The notes under the pieces are model-generated. The model saw only the letters and a list, made by a program, of their open reading frames with translations, was not told the origin of the DNA and did not search any database. From Aliidiomarina sp. B3213 (GTDB lineage Bacteria > Pseudomonadota > Gammaproteobacteria > Enterobacterales > Alteromonadaceae): a DNA stretch of 64,000 nucleotides. Where the stretch lies: the NCBI RefSeq assembly GCF_003290085.1, contig NZ_QMKJ01000001.1:806001-870000 (forward strand), read 5' to 3'. The position numbers and the translations under genes were made by a program. Every line of letters begins with the position of its first letter. Position 1 is the first letter of the stretch. Of this stretch, positions 38,998 through 47,499 are shown one piece after another.

Positions 38998-40112
38998 AGT
39001 TTTGCTAGCTTCTCAAAATCAGGTTCATTCCAGCTTGCGCAATGCCAGCCTCCACCACCTACCAGAAGGGCGCGACAAGGTGTCTGAATAATTTCGAATT
39101 GTGGAAAGTGAGTTGTCATTATCGACTTAGCGGTTTGATCTAACGAGCAACCAAATGCCGGCAAAACAATAGTATTGTTCAATCTTATAAAGTTTACGTA
39201 GGTTGCCATCAAAGGCATTTGACTTGGCCTTTCACGCACACTACTCGACGACTCGATAGCACAAGACTCTTCCATAGTTAATCTTGGCGGCATAGGCAAT
39301 GGTAATTTCACCAGTTCAAATGCATTGCCGTTAGCATCGGTTCTCTCGCTAAGCACGCGTTCTACAGCTAAACATTGTTGATGATCTGGATGTGTCTGGC
39401 GCGTAGTCAGCTCATTCGAGTAATCAGTATCGTTCACAGCCACCACACCAGGTGCTAAAAAGCATGCCATATTATCCACATGGCCACCCGTTTCGTCAGC
39501 GGACATTGTTCCTGGAAGCCAAATCACTTTCTTCAAACCCAGAGCGTCTTTTAGTAAGGCTTCGATATCTTGAGTTGAATAATGTTTATTCTTTTCCCTT
39601 TGTAACAAGCTACCGGCACATACAAGCGCGGTTCCTTGCCCATCGGTATGAATTGCTCCACCTTCTAAGACAAAATCATGTTCTGCAATCAGCAAGCTCG
39701 GCGTTTCAGCTTGTAGCTTTTGGCTCAACCAGTTTCTTGCTGAAATATCGAGTTGCCATTGATGGTCAATGCCACTCCAGCCATCAAAATTAAAGTGGTG
39801 CAAGCTACCGTCGGAACAGACTAAAGGAGCGCAATCTCTGCTCCACAGGTCCGCATAGGCGACTTCAAATAACTGGACGTGAGTGAGGTTATGTTGTGCG
39901 AGTTGGTTGTGTACATAACTACTAGATGCGGTACTCACCATAAGATTAATCGCTATCTCACTAACTTCTGTAGAGTCACGCAAAGCTTTGCATAACAATA
40001 GAAGTTCTTGTTGAGTAGCTTTCCCGTGGTTCGGCCAAACATCGGGGCGCTCCGGCCAACGTAACCAAAGCGCCTTACTAGGAATCCATTCGGGGACCAA
40101 ACTTGCTGGCAA
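38994..40112 (-). CDS. Agmatine deiminase / peptidyl-arginine deiminase family protein
   Basis: 372 residues of the guanidine-modifying fold. Catalytic features: the DLWSRDCAPL loop, LEGGAIHTDGQGTAL, DETGGHVDNMACFL with the active-site His, and C358 in GGGGWHCASWNEP as nucleophile. These fit agmatine deiminase (agmatine to N-carbamoylputrescine and ammonia) at family-average length. No N-carbamoylputrescine amidase gene is adjacent, so the in vivo substrate is not certain. Overlaps recX by 4 nt and starts 3 nt from the rluB stop. Confidence 0.87.
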   Translation of the reverse strand: MPASLVPEWIPSKALWLRWPERPDVWPNHGKATQQELLLLCKALRDSTEVSEIAINLMVSTASSSYVHNQLAQHNLTHVQLFEVAYADLWSRDCAPLVCSDGSLHHFNFDGWSGIDHQWQLDISARNWLSQKLQAETPSLLIAEHDFVLEGGAIHTDGQGTALVCAGSLLQREKNKHYSTQDIEALLKDALGLKKVIWLPGTMSADETGGHVDNMACFLAPGVVAVNDTDYSNELTTRQTHPDHQQCLAVERVLSERTDANGNAFELVKLPLPMPPRLTMEESCAIESSSSVRERPSQMPLMATYVNFIRLNNTIVLPAFGCSLDQTAKSIMTTHFPQFEIIQTPCRALLVGGGGWHCASWNEPDFEKLAKL

Positions 40113-40115
40113 GGC

Positions 40116-40955
40116 TTAGGACCTCTTTTGATACTTCGCTTGTTTTGAGCGTCTGGCTCTTTTCATGTCTCGTTGCCTATCTTCCTTGGTAATCACCGGT
40201 GCCGACTCTAGCTCTGGCATTTTAACCAAACTGCGTAAATGGTTTACTTCTTTCAAATTCAAATCAAGCCAGCCACCCTGAACTAAGCCTTTAGGTAGCA
40301 ATTGGTCACCCATTCTAATGCGCATAAGCCTACTTACAGTAAGCCCCAATGCTTCCCACATACGCCTTACTTCTCGGTTACGTCCTTCTGTAAGTACAAC
40401 ATGGAACCATTGATTAATGCCTTCACCACCGCGACGCTTAATTTGCTTAAAGCTCGCCATGCCGTCTTCGAGCTGAATTCCTTTTCTAAGCTGCTGCACA
40501 TTCGCTTCAGTAACTTCACCGAATACACGCACCGCATATTCACGCTCAATTTCATACTTCGGGTGCATCATACGGTTCGCAAGCTCACCGTCGGTTGTGA
40601 ATAACAATAACCCAGAAGTATTTATATCTAATCGACCTATAGCAATCCATCGGCCATTACTCACTTTCGGTAACGATTCGTAAACAGTGGGTCTGCCTTC
40701 TGGGTCTTTCCTTGTAACTAGCTCCCCTTCTGGTTTGTGGTAAACAATTACACGGCACGGTACGGCATCAGCATCAGGAACTTTTACTTTATGTCCGTCA
40801 ACGCGAATATCGGCGCCGGGACCCACACGCTCTCCTAAGTGAGCAACCTGCTGGTTCACACGAATTCTTCCAGCCTTAATCATCGACTCAACTTCGCGTC
40901 TGGAACCAACGCCAGCTCGTGCTAATACTTTCTGCAACTTTTCAGTGTTATCCAC
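40116..40955 (-). CDS. rluB: 23S rRNA pseudouridine synthase RluB
   Basis: Forms pseudouridine 2605 of 23S rRNA. An N-terminal S4 domain ([30 protein letters not shown]) is followed by the RsuA-family catalytic domain with [19 protein letters not shown] (catalytic Asp) and [16 protein letters not shown] basic tail ends the protein. I start at GTG 40955 (279 residues), which has AGAGGA at the right distance and overlaps the scpB stop by 8 nt; an upstream GTG at 40979 would overlap more. Fifth gene of the rnm-yciO-scpA-scpB-rluB run. Confidence 0.94.
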   Translation of the reverse strand: MDNTEKLQKVLARAGVGSRREVESMIKAGRIRVNQQVAHLGERVGPGADIRVDGHKVKVPDADAVPCRVIVYHKPEGELVTRKDPEGRPTVYESLPKVSNGRWIAIGRLDINTSGLLLFTTDGELANRMMHPKYEIEREYAVRVFGEVTEANVQQLRKGIQLEDGMASFKQIKRRGGEGINQWFHVVLTEGRNREVRRMWEALGLTVSRLMRIRMGDQLLPKGLVQGGWLDLNLKEVNHLRSLVKMPELESAPVITKEDRQRDMKRARRSKQAKYQKRS

Positions 40956-41520
40956 TTGGTATTTCCTCTTGATTGTCACGCTCCCGCGTGTCGGACTCTG
41001 GCGGTTCTGCTAAAGCAGGAATATCCGCCACGGATTGAATAGAAAAATAGTCTAAAAATGTCTTGGTCGTGGCAAAAAGAGCTGGACGTCCAGGAACTTC
41101 TTTGTGACCAACAACCTTTACCCAACCTCGCTCTTGCAAGGTTTTCATAATTTGCGTGCTTACCGAAACGCCACGAACCGCTTCTATTTCACCGCGAGTT
41201 ATGGGTTGTCGCCATGCAATAAGCGCCAGCGTTTCCATCAGCGCTGCTGAGTATCGAGGTGCGCGTTCTGCCCACATTTGAGATAATGCGGGACCAAGTT
41301 CTGGACGCGTTTGAAACCGATAGCCCGAAGCTAACTCGACAAGGTTTACACCTTTTTCGTTGTATTCATTTTGTAACTGATCGATTACCTGGCGAATACG
41401 AGGCTTGTTTAATGAGTACTGAGCCAACACGCCAGTGAGCAACTGGTCAATGGTTACCGGCTGCTCGGACGAAAAAATAGCTGCTTCAACCAGTTGCTTT
41501 AACTGTTTATCGTTAATCAT
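40948..41520 (-). CDS. scpB: Segregation and condensation protein B
   Basis: 190 residues with two winged-helix domains: [18 protein letters not shown]-type start ([11 protein letters not shown]), then [26 protein letters not shown] and a C-terminal [16 protein letters not shown]. It forms the kleisin-bridged complex with ScpA and SMC; smc starts this window. One base separates it from scpA. Confidence 0.96.
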   Translation of the reverse strand: MINDKQLKQLVEAAIFSSEQPVTIDQLLTGVLAQYSLNKPRIRQVIDQLQNEYNEKGVNLVELASGYRFQTRPELGPALSQMWAERAPRYSAALMETLALIAWRQPITRGEIEAVRGVSVSTQIMKTLQERGWVKVVGHKEVPGRPALFATTKTFLDYFSIQSVADIPALAEPPESDTRERDNQEEIPSG

Positions 41521-41521
41521 A

Positions 41522-42370
41522 TTACGCCTCTAGCTCAGTAGCTTGCTCACTAGCTCGACTGACATAAATATCTGAATACGGCTCGGCTTGAACAAGTTTA
41601 ATTAAACCTTCCTTGTTGAGCTCTAAAATAGCTAAGAAAGTTACCACAACACCCGGCTTACCCTCTTCCACTTTAAATAAAGTAATGAAATCTACGTTTT
41701 CATTATCCGCTAAGCGTTCTAACACTGCGCTCATTCTTTCTCGGGTAGACAGTGCTTCTCTTTTTATATGATGGTGCGTTTGAGCTTGTACAACCCGCAT
41801 AACTCGCGCTAACGCCAAACTTAACTCTTCCATCGACACTTCCGGCGGCGTATGGGCAGCTAAGTCTTTAGCGTCAGTGGTCGCCGCTGCAAAAAAGAAA
41901 TCACGTTCCAGTTGTGGCTGTTGGTCGAGTTGATGAGCACCTTCACGAATAACTTCATATTCTCGCAGTCTACGAATTAACTCGGCTCTTGGGTCTTCTT
42001 CTTCATCATCTTCAGAAGGAGGTTTAGGCAATAACAACCGGCTCTTAATCTCAGCAAGCATAGCTGCCATAACTAAGTAGTCGGCTGCGAGCTCCAACTT
42101 TAACTCACGCATGAGCTCCACATACTCCATATACTGTTTCGTTATCGACAGTATAGGAAGGTCAAGAATATCTACTTTTTGACGCCGAATAAGATACAAC
42201 AACAAATCCATGGGCCCAGAAAAAGCATCTAACATGATCTCTAAAGCTTCAGGGGGAATATACAAGTCTTCTGGGCGTTCAATAACAGGCTCACCACGCA
42301 CGAAGCCAAGTGGTAAGGACTGTTGTTCTCCCAATTCTGAATCAGCTGTTAGTTCAACGTTGTCGTTCAT
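41522..42370 (-). CDS. scpA: Segregation and condensation protein A (kleisin)
   Basis: 282 residues. The N-terminal region FSGPMDLLLYLIRRQKVDILDLPI is the ScpA signature that binds the SMC neck. A DYLVMAAMLAEIKSRLLLP helix follows, then an acidic linker (EDDEEEDPRAE), and the C-terminal winged helix (FLAILELNKEGLIKLVQAEPYSDIYV) contacts the SMC cap. It lies between yciO and scpB in a tightly spaced unit. Confidence 0.96.
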   Translation of the reverse strand: MNDNVELTADSELGEQQSLPLGFVRGEPVIERPEDLYIPPEALEIMLDAFSGPMDLLLYLIRRQKVDILDLPILSITKQYMEYVELMRELKLELAADYLVMAAMLAEIKSRLLLPKPPSEDDEEEDPRAELIRRLREYEVIREGAHQLDQQPQLERDFFFAAATTDAKDLAAHTPPEVSMEELSLALARVMRVVQAQTHHHIKREALSTRERMSAVLERLADNENVDFITLFKVEEGKPGVVVTFLAILELNKEGLIKLVQAEPYSDIYVSRASEQATELEA

Positions 42371-42372
42371 AT

Positions 42373-42996
42373 TTAGAACTCAAATGGATCTGGGTCACCT
42401 TGCCCAACTCGCAAAATATTAACTTCACCATCGCTCATGTCGACAACAGTCGTTGGCTGCTCTCCAATACGGCCACCGTCAATAATAACGTCGACTTGGC
42501 TGTCGAGTTTATCGCGGATATCTTCAGGATCAGCCTCAGCAAAATCTTGCCCTGGTAAAATAAGCGTAGTCGACATCAGTGGTTCACCAAGCTCTTCCAG
42601 CAACGCCTGTGCTATTTTATTTTCAGGCACACGCAAACCAATCGTTTTTCTTTTCGGATTTAACAGCCGGCGAGGTACTTCTTTGGTACCTTTCAATACA
42701 AACGTATACGCGCCAGGAGTGTTATTTTTTAAAAGCCTGAAAGCTTGGTTGTCTACTCGCGCGTAAACCGAAAGCTCCGACAAATCACGACACATTAGTG
42801 TGAAGTTATGGTCTTTGCCGATGTTTCTAATTCTGCAAATGGTTTGCACCGCATTTTTGTTTTCCAACTGACAGCCAATGGCGTAGCCCGAGTCAGTCGG
42901 GTAAACCACAACGGCCCCATTCTTAATAGCAGTAACGGCAGCTTGAATAAGTCGAGACTGCGGATTTACGGGATGTATTTCAATGTATTCGCTCAT
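42373..42996 (-). CDS. yciO: YciO/YrdC/Sua5 family protein
   Basis: 207 residues with the Sua5/YrdC fold: IKNGAVVVYPTDSGYAIGCQ, then PGAYTFVLKGTKEVPRRLLNPKRKTIGLRVPE and STTLILPGQ. It is the YciO branch rather than TsaC/Sua5, judged by length, sequence and the rnm neighbour (E. coli yciV-yciO order). YciO may act in threonylcarbamoyl transfer but is not the main t6A enzyme. 3 nt after rnm, 2 nt before scpA. Confidence 0.93.
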   Translation of the reverse strand: MSEYIEIHPVNPQSRLIQAAVTAIKNGAVVVYPTDSGYAIGCQLENKNAVQTICRIRNIGKDHNFTLMCRDLSELSVYARVDNQAFRLLKNNTPGAYTFVLKGTKEVPRRLLNPKRKTIGLRVPENKIAQALLEELGEPLMSTTLILPGQDFAEADPEDIRDKLDSQVDVIIDGGRIGEQPTTVVDMSDGEVNILRVGQGDPDPFEF

Positions 42997-42999
42997 GCT

Positions 43000-43893
43000 C
43001 TATTCCACGTGACGCTGGGTAATATTCCATGACGACCATACGGGCGTCGCGTTCTCAGGTAATTGTAAATTCCTGCCAAGTTCTCTCCATGGACCCGGAC
43101 GGTGAAAGTCTGAACCTACGGATACGGGAAGCTGATAAGTATCGGCCAGCTCCTGTAACCAAGCACGTTGTTCTTTTGTTTGTTGGCAGGATACAACTTC
43201 TAATGCATCGCCACCAACGGCTTTAAACTCTTGTATAAGTCGACGCAACCACTTCGAACTCATTTTATAGGCTAACGGATGCGCAAGACCTGTTGTTCCT
43301 CCGGCTTGCTTTATTACAGCTACGGCATCTTCAATAGAAGTCCAGGCGGTAGGTACATAGGCACGCGCTCCTTTGGTTAGGTATTGCTTGAATGCCTGCT
43401 CATGCGTCTTTACGTAGCCATGACGCACAAGAGCATCAGCGAAGTGAGGTCGTGTGAGTACGCGAGGGGATGAGATGTCTATGTCGCTAGAACTAGTTGG
43501 CAAGTGTTCGGCTTTAACGCCAGCCTTTACTAATTTTTCGGCAATTTTTCTCGCTCGCTCAGCTCGTTTGTTTTGTTGCTCTAGGACTAACGCTTCCATC
43601 GCGGCGTGAGACTCATCAAAGTTCCAGCCCAACACGTGAATTTCAAAAGTATGCCAACGGCAACTCACTTCTATTCCGCTAATAACTTCCGGTGATTTTA
43701 ATGAATACTGAGTCTTCGCTTGGCGCGCAAGTGTTGTAGCACTCACGGCATCGTGATCGGTAATAGCAATATAATCGAGCTGCATCTGGTTGGCTCTAAG
43801 CATTAGAAGCTCGGGCGTAAGCTCGCCATCAGATATGTTGGTATGCATGTGCAGATCGATTCTCATCGGGGTCTTGGCTTCGTTCGTGTTCAT
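43000..43893 (-). CDS. rnm: PHP-domain 5'-3' exoribonuclease (RNase AM)
   Basis: 297 residues. PHP metal ligands appear in order: IDLHMHTNISDGEL, AITDHDAV, GIEVSC and near the end VSVGSDFHRPG. It corresponds to YciV/TrpH, characterised in E. coli as an exoribonuclease that trims rRNA 5' ends. ATG 43893 is listed; the in-frame ATG 43866 (MRIDLHMH) is equally possible, as neither has a clear ribosome binding site. It diverges from the trp operon, the widespread arrangement that gave the old name trpH. Confidence 0.93.
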   Translation of the reverse strand: MNTNEAKTPMRIDLHMHTNISDGELTPELLMLRANQMQLDYIAITDHDAVSATTLARQAKTQYSLKSPEVISGIEVSCRWHTFEIHVLGWNFDESHAAMEALVLEQQNKRAERARKIAEKLVKAGVKAEHLPTSSSDIDISSPRVLTRPHFADALVRHGYVKTHEQAFKQYLTKGARAYVPTAWTSIEDAVAVIKQAGGTTGLAHPLAYKMSSKWLRRLIQEFKAVGGDALEVVSCQQTKEQRAWLQELADTYQLPVSVGSDFHRPGPWRELGRNLQLPENATPVWSSWNITQRHVE

Positions 43894-43978
43894 AACGAGA
43901 TATGGTACGCCCTTTTGCTCATAAACTCACCATTTACCGTGTTAATTTTAACTTTCTGGCAAACGCCTGAAATTTCTA

Positions 43979-44007
43979 TTGACACAAATGACAAGCATCG
44001 GTATCTT
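43979..44007 (+). promoter_or_regulatory. trp operon promoter
   Basis: TTGACA at 43979-43984, 17-nt spacer, TATCTT at 44002-44007. Start predicted near 44014, giving about 83 nt of leader before trpL. No convincing TrpR operator like the enteric one overlaps it. Confidence 0.75.
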
Positions 44008-44096
44008 TTCGCTGTACAACTTAGCTCGATTAGTTCCGAGTTGATAATAACTCTCTCGAGTTCACGCATTTAGAAGAAAAAGCATTTAGAGAAAAT

Positions 44097-44168
44097 ATGA
44101 ATTACTTAAACAATACACAACATAATTTTTGGTGGCACTCGCAGCTTGCGGGTGACGGTGTATTGTAA
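44097..44168 (+). CDS. trpL: trp operon leader peptide
   Basis: A 23-residue frame, MNYLNNTQHNFWWHSQLAGD followed by GVL and TAA. Residues 12-13 are tandem Trp codons (TGG TGG at 44130-44135). An AGAG-containing ribosome binding site lies just upstream. A hairpin begins immediately after the Trp codons, so ribosome position can choose between antiterminator and terminator. This is the standard amino-acid-starvation sensor of trp attenuation; the peptide itself has no function. Confidence 0.92.
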   Translation: MNYLNNTQHNFWWHSQLAGDGVL

Positions 44169-44220
44169 CTTTTTTATAATTACAAACTTCGAAAAGCCCG
44201 CTTCTGAAGCGGGCTTTTTT
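44136..44220 (+). promoter_or_regulatory. trp attenuator (mutually exclusive hairpins plus terminator)
   Basis: Segment 1:2 pairs 44136-44143 with 44147-44154 (8 bp, one G-U). Segment 2:3 pairs GCGGGT 44148-44153 with GCCCGC 44196-44201, helped by a nested TTGTAA/TTACAA pairing (44163-44168 with 44180-44185). Segment 3:4 is the terminator, 44193-44203 with 44207-44217, loop CTG, ending in T6. Ribosome stalling on the Trp codons masks segment 1 and favours 2:3, allowing transcription into trpE. Pairings were worked out by hand. Confidence 0.88.
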
Positions 44221-44273
44221 GTATTTGGCTCGCCAATCATTAGCAGAAATTACGAGATAGCGAGTCATAGAAC

Positions 44274-45881
44274 ATGGATCAATTTGAAACATTAACCGCA
44301 ATAAAACCTGGGCAGGTGGTTCCCCTTCACCTAACTACTCCGTATCAACAGGAGCCGTTAAATGCCTTTTTAAGCTTGCGGGAGGAGAATGGAGAACACA
44401 TTCTTTTAGAGTCTGCAGAAATAGACTCTAGAAACCACCTGAAAAGCTTAATTCTTATTGATGCCTCACTAAGAATTAACTGCACTCATCAAAGTGTAAA
44501 TGTGACTGCCTTAACCAAAAACGGTAAACAATTGCTCACATGGTTAAAAAGCGAGTTTGAGGAATTGTCCACGCTTCAAGAGTCAACGTTAACTATTCAA
44601 TTCCAAACGCCACCAGTTGGAGTCAGTGAGTCAGAAAGGCTGCTGTATCCAAGCTCTATTGATGTACTGAGAACCCTTCAACTTAAGCTAAAGTCGTTAA
44701 GCGATGAACCACTTATGCCCTTTTTAGCTGGCGTATTTGCTTATGACTACCTTGCGTCTTTTGAACAACTTCCTGATGTTCCAGAAGGTTCTAACACATG
44801 CCCAGATTTCCAATACTACCTTGCCGAGACACTACTTGTTATTGACCACCAGCAACAAGATGCCACGCTGATAGGGACACTTCCGGGTGGTGAAGACGTT
44901 AAGGCACGCTACCAAACACTTTGTAGTCGAATGGGAGAAATATTGGCGCGCGTACAAATGCCCAAGATGGATCATCAAGAAAAAGAAAACCTTATGGGAG
45001 ATCTTGTCCATATCTCTGTGACTCCAGATGAAGCAAGTTTTATGAATACGGTCACAGCATTAAAGGAAAACATAAGAAACGGAGAACTATTCCAAGTTGT
45101 ACCCTCACGGGAATTTAAACTGAATTGCTCGAATGCACTTCGAAGTTATGCGCAACTCAAACAAGACAACCCAAGTCCTTACATGTTCTACATGCAAGCA
45201 GATAGCTTTGAACTATTTGGCGCATCACCAGAGTCAGCTTTGAAATACACCGCAGCAACGCGACAAGCTGAACTTTATCCCATAGCAGGTACACTCCCCC
45301 GAGGAAAACACCAAGACGGCTCTATAAATCTAGACCTCGACGCACGCACTGAGGTTGCCCTTAGAAGCGATCAAAAAGAACTTTCAGAGCACATGATGCT
45401 CGTTGATTTAGCCAGAAATGACTTAGCGCGCATTGGCGTACCCGGTTCCCGTTATGTCGCCGACTTATTGAAAGTGGACCGCTACTCACACGTGATGCAC
45501 CTTGTGTCGCGAGTGGTATGTACCCTCAAGCCAGAGTTAGACGCTGTAGATGCGTACCGAGCCTGTATGAATATGGGCACCTTAGTTGGAGCACCAAAGT
45601 TAAGTGCAGCGAGGTTCATTCGAGAACATGAGAAGCAGCGGCGAGGCAGTTATGGCGGTGCTGTCGGCTATCTAACAGGTAACGGTGATATGGACACCTG
45701 TATCGTGATTCGTTCCGCCTTCGTGCAAAACGGTATCGCCACCGTGCAAGCAGGCGCCGGTGTTGTTCACGACTCAAATCCTGAATCTGAATTGCAAGAA
45801 ACTGTACAAAAGGCGCAAGCAGTTCTGAGCGCAATATCGACTACAGAGTCAAAACTTAGCCAAACGAGAGGAACACGATAA
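44274..45881 (+). CDS. trpE: Anthranilate synthase component I
   Basis: 535 residues. Converts chorismate and ammonia to anthranilate with TrpG. LLES at 44-47 is the conserved tryptophan feedback-binding site. The C-terminal chorismate domain carries PSREF, PIAGTLPRG (A where PabB has K, which identifies TrpE), MLVDLARNDLARIG, MGTLVGAPK and VQAGAGVVHDS. First structural gene after the attenuator; its TAA overlaps the trpG ATG by one base (TAATG). Confidence 0.97.
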   Translation: MDQFETLTAIKPGQVVPLHLTTPYQQEPLNAFLSLREENGEHILLESAEIDSRNHLKSLILIDASLRINCTHQSVNVTALTKNGKQLLTWLKSEFEELSTLQESTLTIQFQTPPVGVSESERLLYPSSIDVLRTLQLKLKSLSDEPLMPFLAGVFAYDYLASFEQLPDVPEGSNTCPDFQYYLAETLLVIDHQQQDATLIGTLPGGEDVKARYQTLCSRMGEILARVQMPKMDHQEKENLMGDLVHISVTPDEASFMNTVTALKENIRNGELFQVVPSREFKLNCSNALRSYAQLKQDNPSPYMFYMQADSFELFGASPESALKYTAATRQAELYPIAGTLPRGKHQDGSINLDLDARTEVALRSDQKELSEHMMLVDLARNDLARIGVPGSRYVADLLKVDRYSHVMHLVSRVVCTLKPELDAVDAYRACMNMGTLVGAPKLSAARFIREHEKQRRGSYGGAVGYLTGNGDMDTCIVIRSAFVQNGIATVQAGAGVVHDSNPESELQETVQKAQAVLSAISTTESKLSQTRGTR

Positions 45882-46498
45882 TGCAGCAGTCCGTTCTTAT
45901 GCTCGATAATCAAGACAGCTTTACTTATAACCTTGTGGATGATTTGGCGAGTTTAGGTTATCACCTTGAGGTATACCGAAATACAACACCTATCAATACC
46001 TTAGAAGCAAAGCTAACAGAGCTTGAAGGATTAGGGCCGGTACTGGTTGTCATGTCACCAGGACCTGGGCATCCCCGCGAAGCCGGCGTACTCATCGAAT
46101 TAATTGGGCTTTGCGAAAATAGATTTCCAATGCTTGGTATTTGCTTGGGCTTTCAGGCTTTGGTGGAGTACTTCGGAGGTCAAGTCGCGCGCTGCTATGA
46201 GACCGTCCACGGTAAAACGTCGCATATAGATACCGAAGCTCACAACATTTTCTCGAACCTAGCGGCACCGCTGCCGGTAGCCCGCTATCACTCGTTAATG
46301 GCTCATCGAGTGAGTGAGCAATTGAATGTTATAGCCAGTTTTCAAGACATCCCCATGGCGATTGAGCACTCTCACCTCCCTGTAATGGGATTTCAATTTC
46401 ACCCTGAATCCATCCTTTCGCAACAGGGCGAACAACTTTTAGCACAAACGGTTAACTACCTAATGAACAAATCAAGCACTACAGAGGTGGCACAATGA
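45881..46498 (+). CDS. trpG: Anthranilate synthase component II (glutamine amidotransferase)
   Basis: 205 residues, class I glutamine amidotransferase. Nucleophile C88 in LGICLGFQAL, oxyanion-site GPGHP, and the C-terminal FHPES supplying catalytic His and Glu. Supplies ammonia to TrpE. It may also serve PabB, since no separate pabA occurs in the window. Free-standing here, not fused to trpD as in enterics. Overlaps trpD by 4 nt (ATGA). Confidence 0.96.
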   Translation: MQQSVLMLDNQDSFTYNLVDDLASLGYHLEVYRNTTPINTLEAKLTELEGLGPVLVVMSPGPGHPREAGVLIELIGLCENRFPMLGICLGFQALVEYFGGQVARCYETVHGKTSHIDTEAHNIFSNLAAPLPVARYHSLMAHRVSEQLNVIASFQDIPMAIEHSHLPVMGFQFHPESILSQQGEQLLAQTVNYLMNKSSTTEVAQ

Positions 46499-47499
46499 AT
46501 GAGTTAACTAAGGTTTTAAACGGAGAAAGCCTGAATCAAGAGCAAACCTACAAACTGTTCAACCACCTTATTGCAGGACAACTTTCGGATACGCAAATTG
46601 CCGGCATGTTAATGGCACTAAAAATTAAGGGCGAAACACCTGAAGAACTTGCAGGTGCAGCTCAAGCACTTCGACAAGCAGCAAAACCATTTCCACGCCC
46701 AAAAGGTCTGTTAGCGGATACTTGTGGAACAGGCGGCGACGGTAGCAATACCATTAATATTTCTACTTCTGCTGGTTTGGTTGCCGCAGCAATGGGTGTG
46801 CCTGTTGCTAAACATGGTAACCGAAGCGTGTCCTCACGCTCCGGCTCTGCAGACGTCCTAGAAGCCCTATCCATTCCGTTAGAAGGCTCGCCAGACGACA
46901 ACCGGAAACTTCTCGACCAACATGGGTTTTGCTTTCTTTTCGCGCCGCATTATCATCCGGGAGTACGATACGCGATGCCGGCAAGGCAAGCTTTGAAAAC
47001 ACGGACACTATTTAATTTGCTTGGGCCTCTAATCAATCCAGCGCAACCCGACGTACAACTACTTGGTGTATATAAACCCGAACTTTGTGCACCTGTTGCA
47101 GAAACACTCAAACTGCTCAACTGTCCGCGAGCAATGGTTGTTCATGGGAGCGGTTTAGATGAGTTAGCTTTGCATGACGAAACAATTATCGCCGAACTTA
47201 ATCAAGGTGAAATTATCGAATATACCGTTACCCCTGAAGATTTCGGTGTTCAAAGGGCAAGTGTTAACGACCTTAAAGGGGGAGACGCCGAGAGAAACGC
47301 ACAGTTTATGAAAGATGTTTTTGCCGGCAAAGGCCGTGTTGCGCACAGAGACGCGATAGCAATGAATGTAGGAGCCATTTTATATATGACCCAACGAGCA
47401 ACAACGCTGAAAGCTGGAACAGCTGAAGCCATATCCTTTTTAGATTCGGGACAAGCTCTAACTCACCTGCAACAGTTCCAAGCGGAGCTATGTTTATGA
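46495..47499 (+). CDS. trpD: Anthranilate phosphoribosyltransferase
   Basis: 334 residues, the standard length. The phosphoribosyl-pyrophosphate loop DTCGTGGDGSNTINIST and the VAKHGNRSVSSRSGSADVLEALS stretch are diagnostic, followed by FLFAPHYHPGVRYAMPAR and TLFNLLGPLINPA. Transfers the phosphoribosyl group to anthranilate. Coupled by overlap both to trpG and to trpCF. Confidence 0.97.
   Translation: MNELTKVLNGESLNQEQTYKLFNHLIAGQLSDTQIAGMLMALKIKGETPEELAGAAQALRQAAKPFPRPKGLLADTCGTGGDGSNTINISTSAGLVAAAMGVPVAKHGNRSVSSRSGSADVLEALSIPLEGSPDDNRKLLDQHGFCFLFAPHYHPGVRYAMPARQALKTRTLFNLLGPLINPAQPDVQLLGVYKPELCAPVAETLKLLNCPRAMVVHGSGLDELALHDETIIAELNQGEIIEYTVTPEDFGVQRASVNDLKGGDAERNAQFMKDVFAGKGRVAHRDAIAMNVGAILYMTQRATTLKAGTAEAISFLDSGQALTHLQQFQAELCL

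Noticed and set aside
44020-44048. Second trp promoter (GATAAT at 44043) and a TrpR operator
   Set aside because: The matching -35 is poor, and the dyad-like sequence around CTCGATTAGTTCCGAG does not resemble the known operator.
44086-44301. Minus-strand 71-residue frame over the trp leader
   Set aside because: It is antisense to trpL and the attenuator, whose signals explain the sequence fully.
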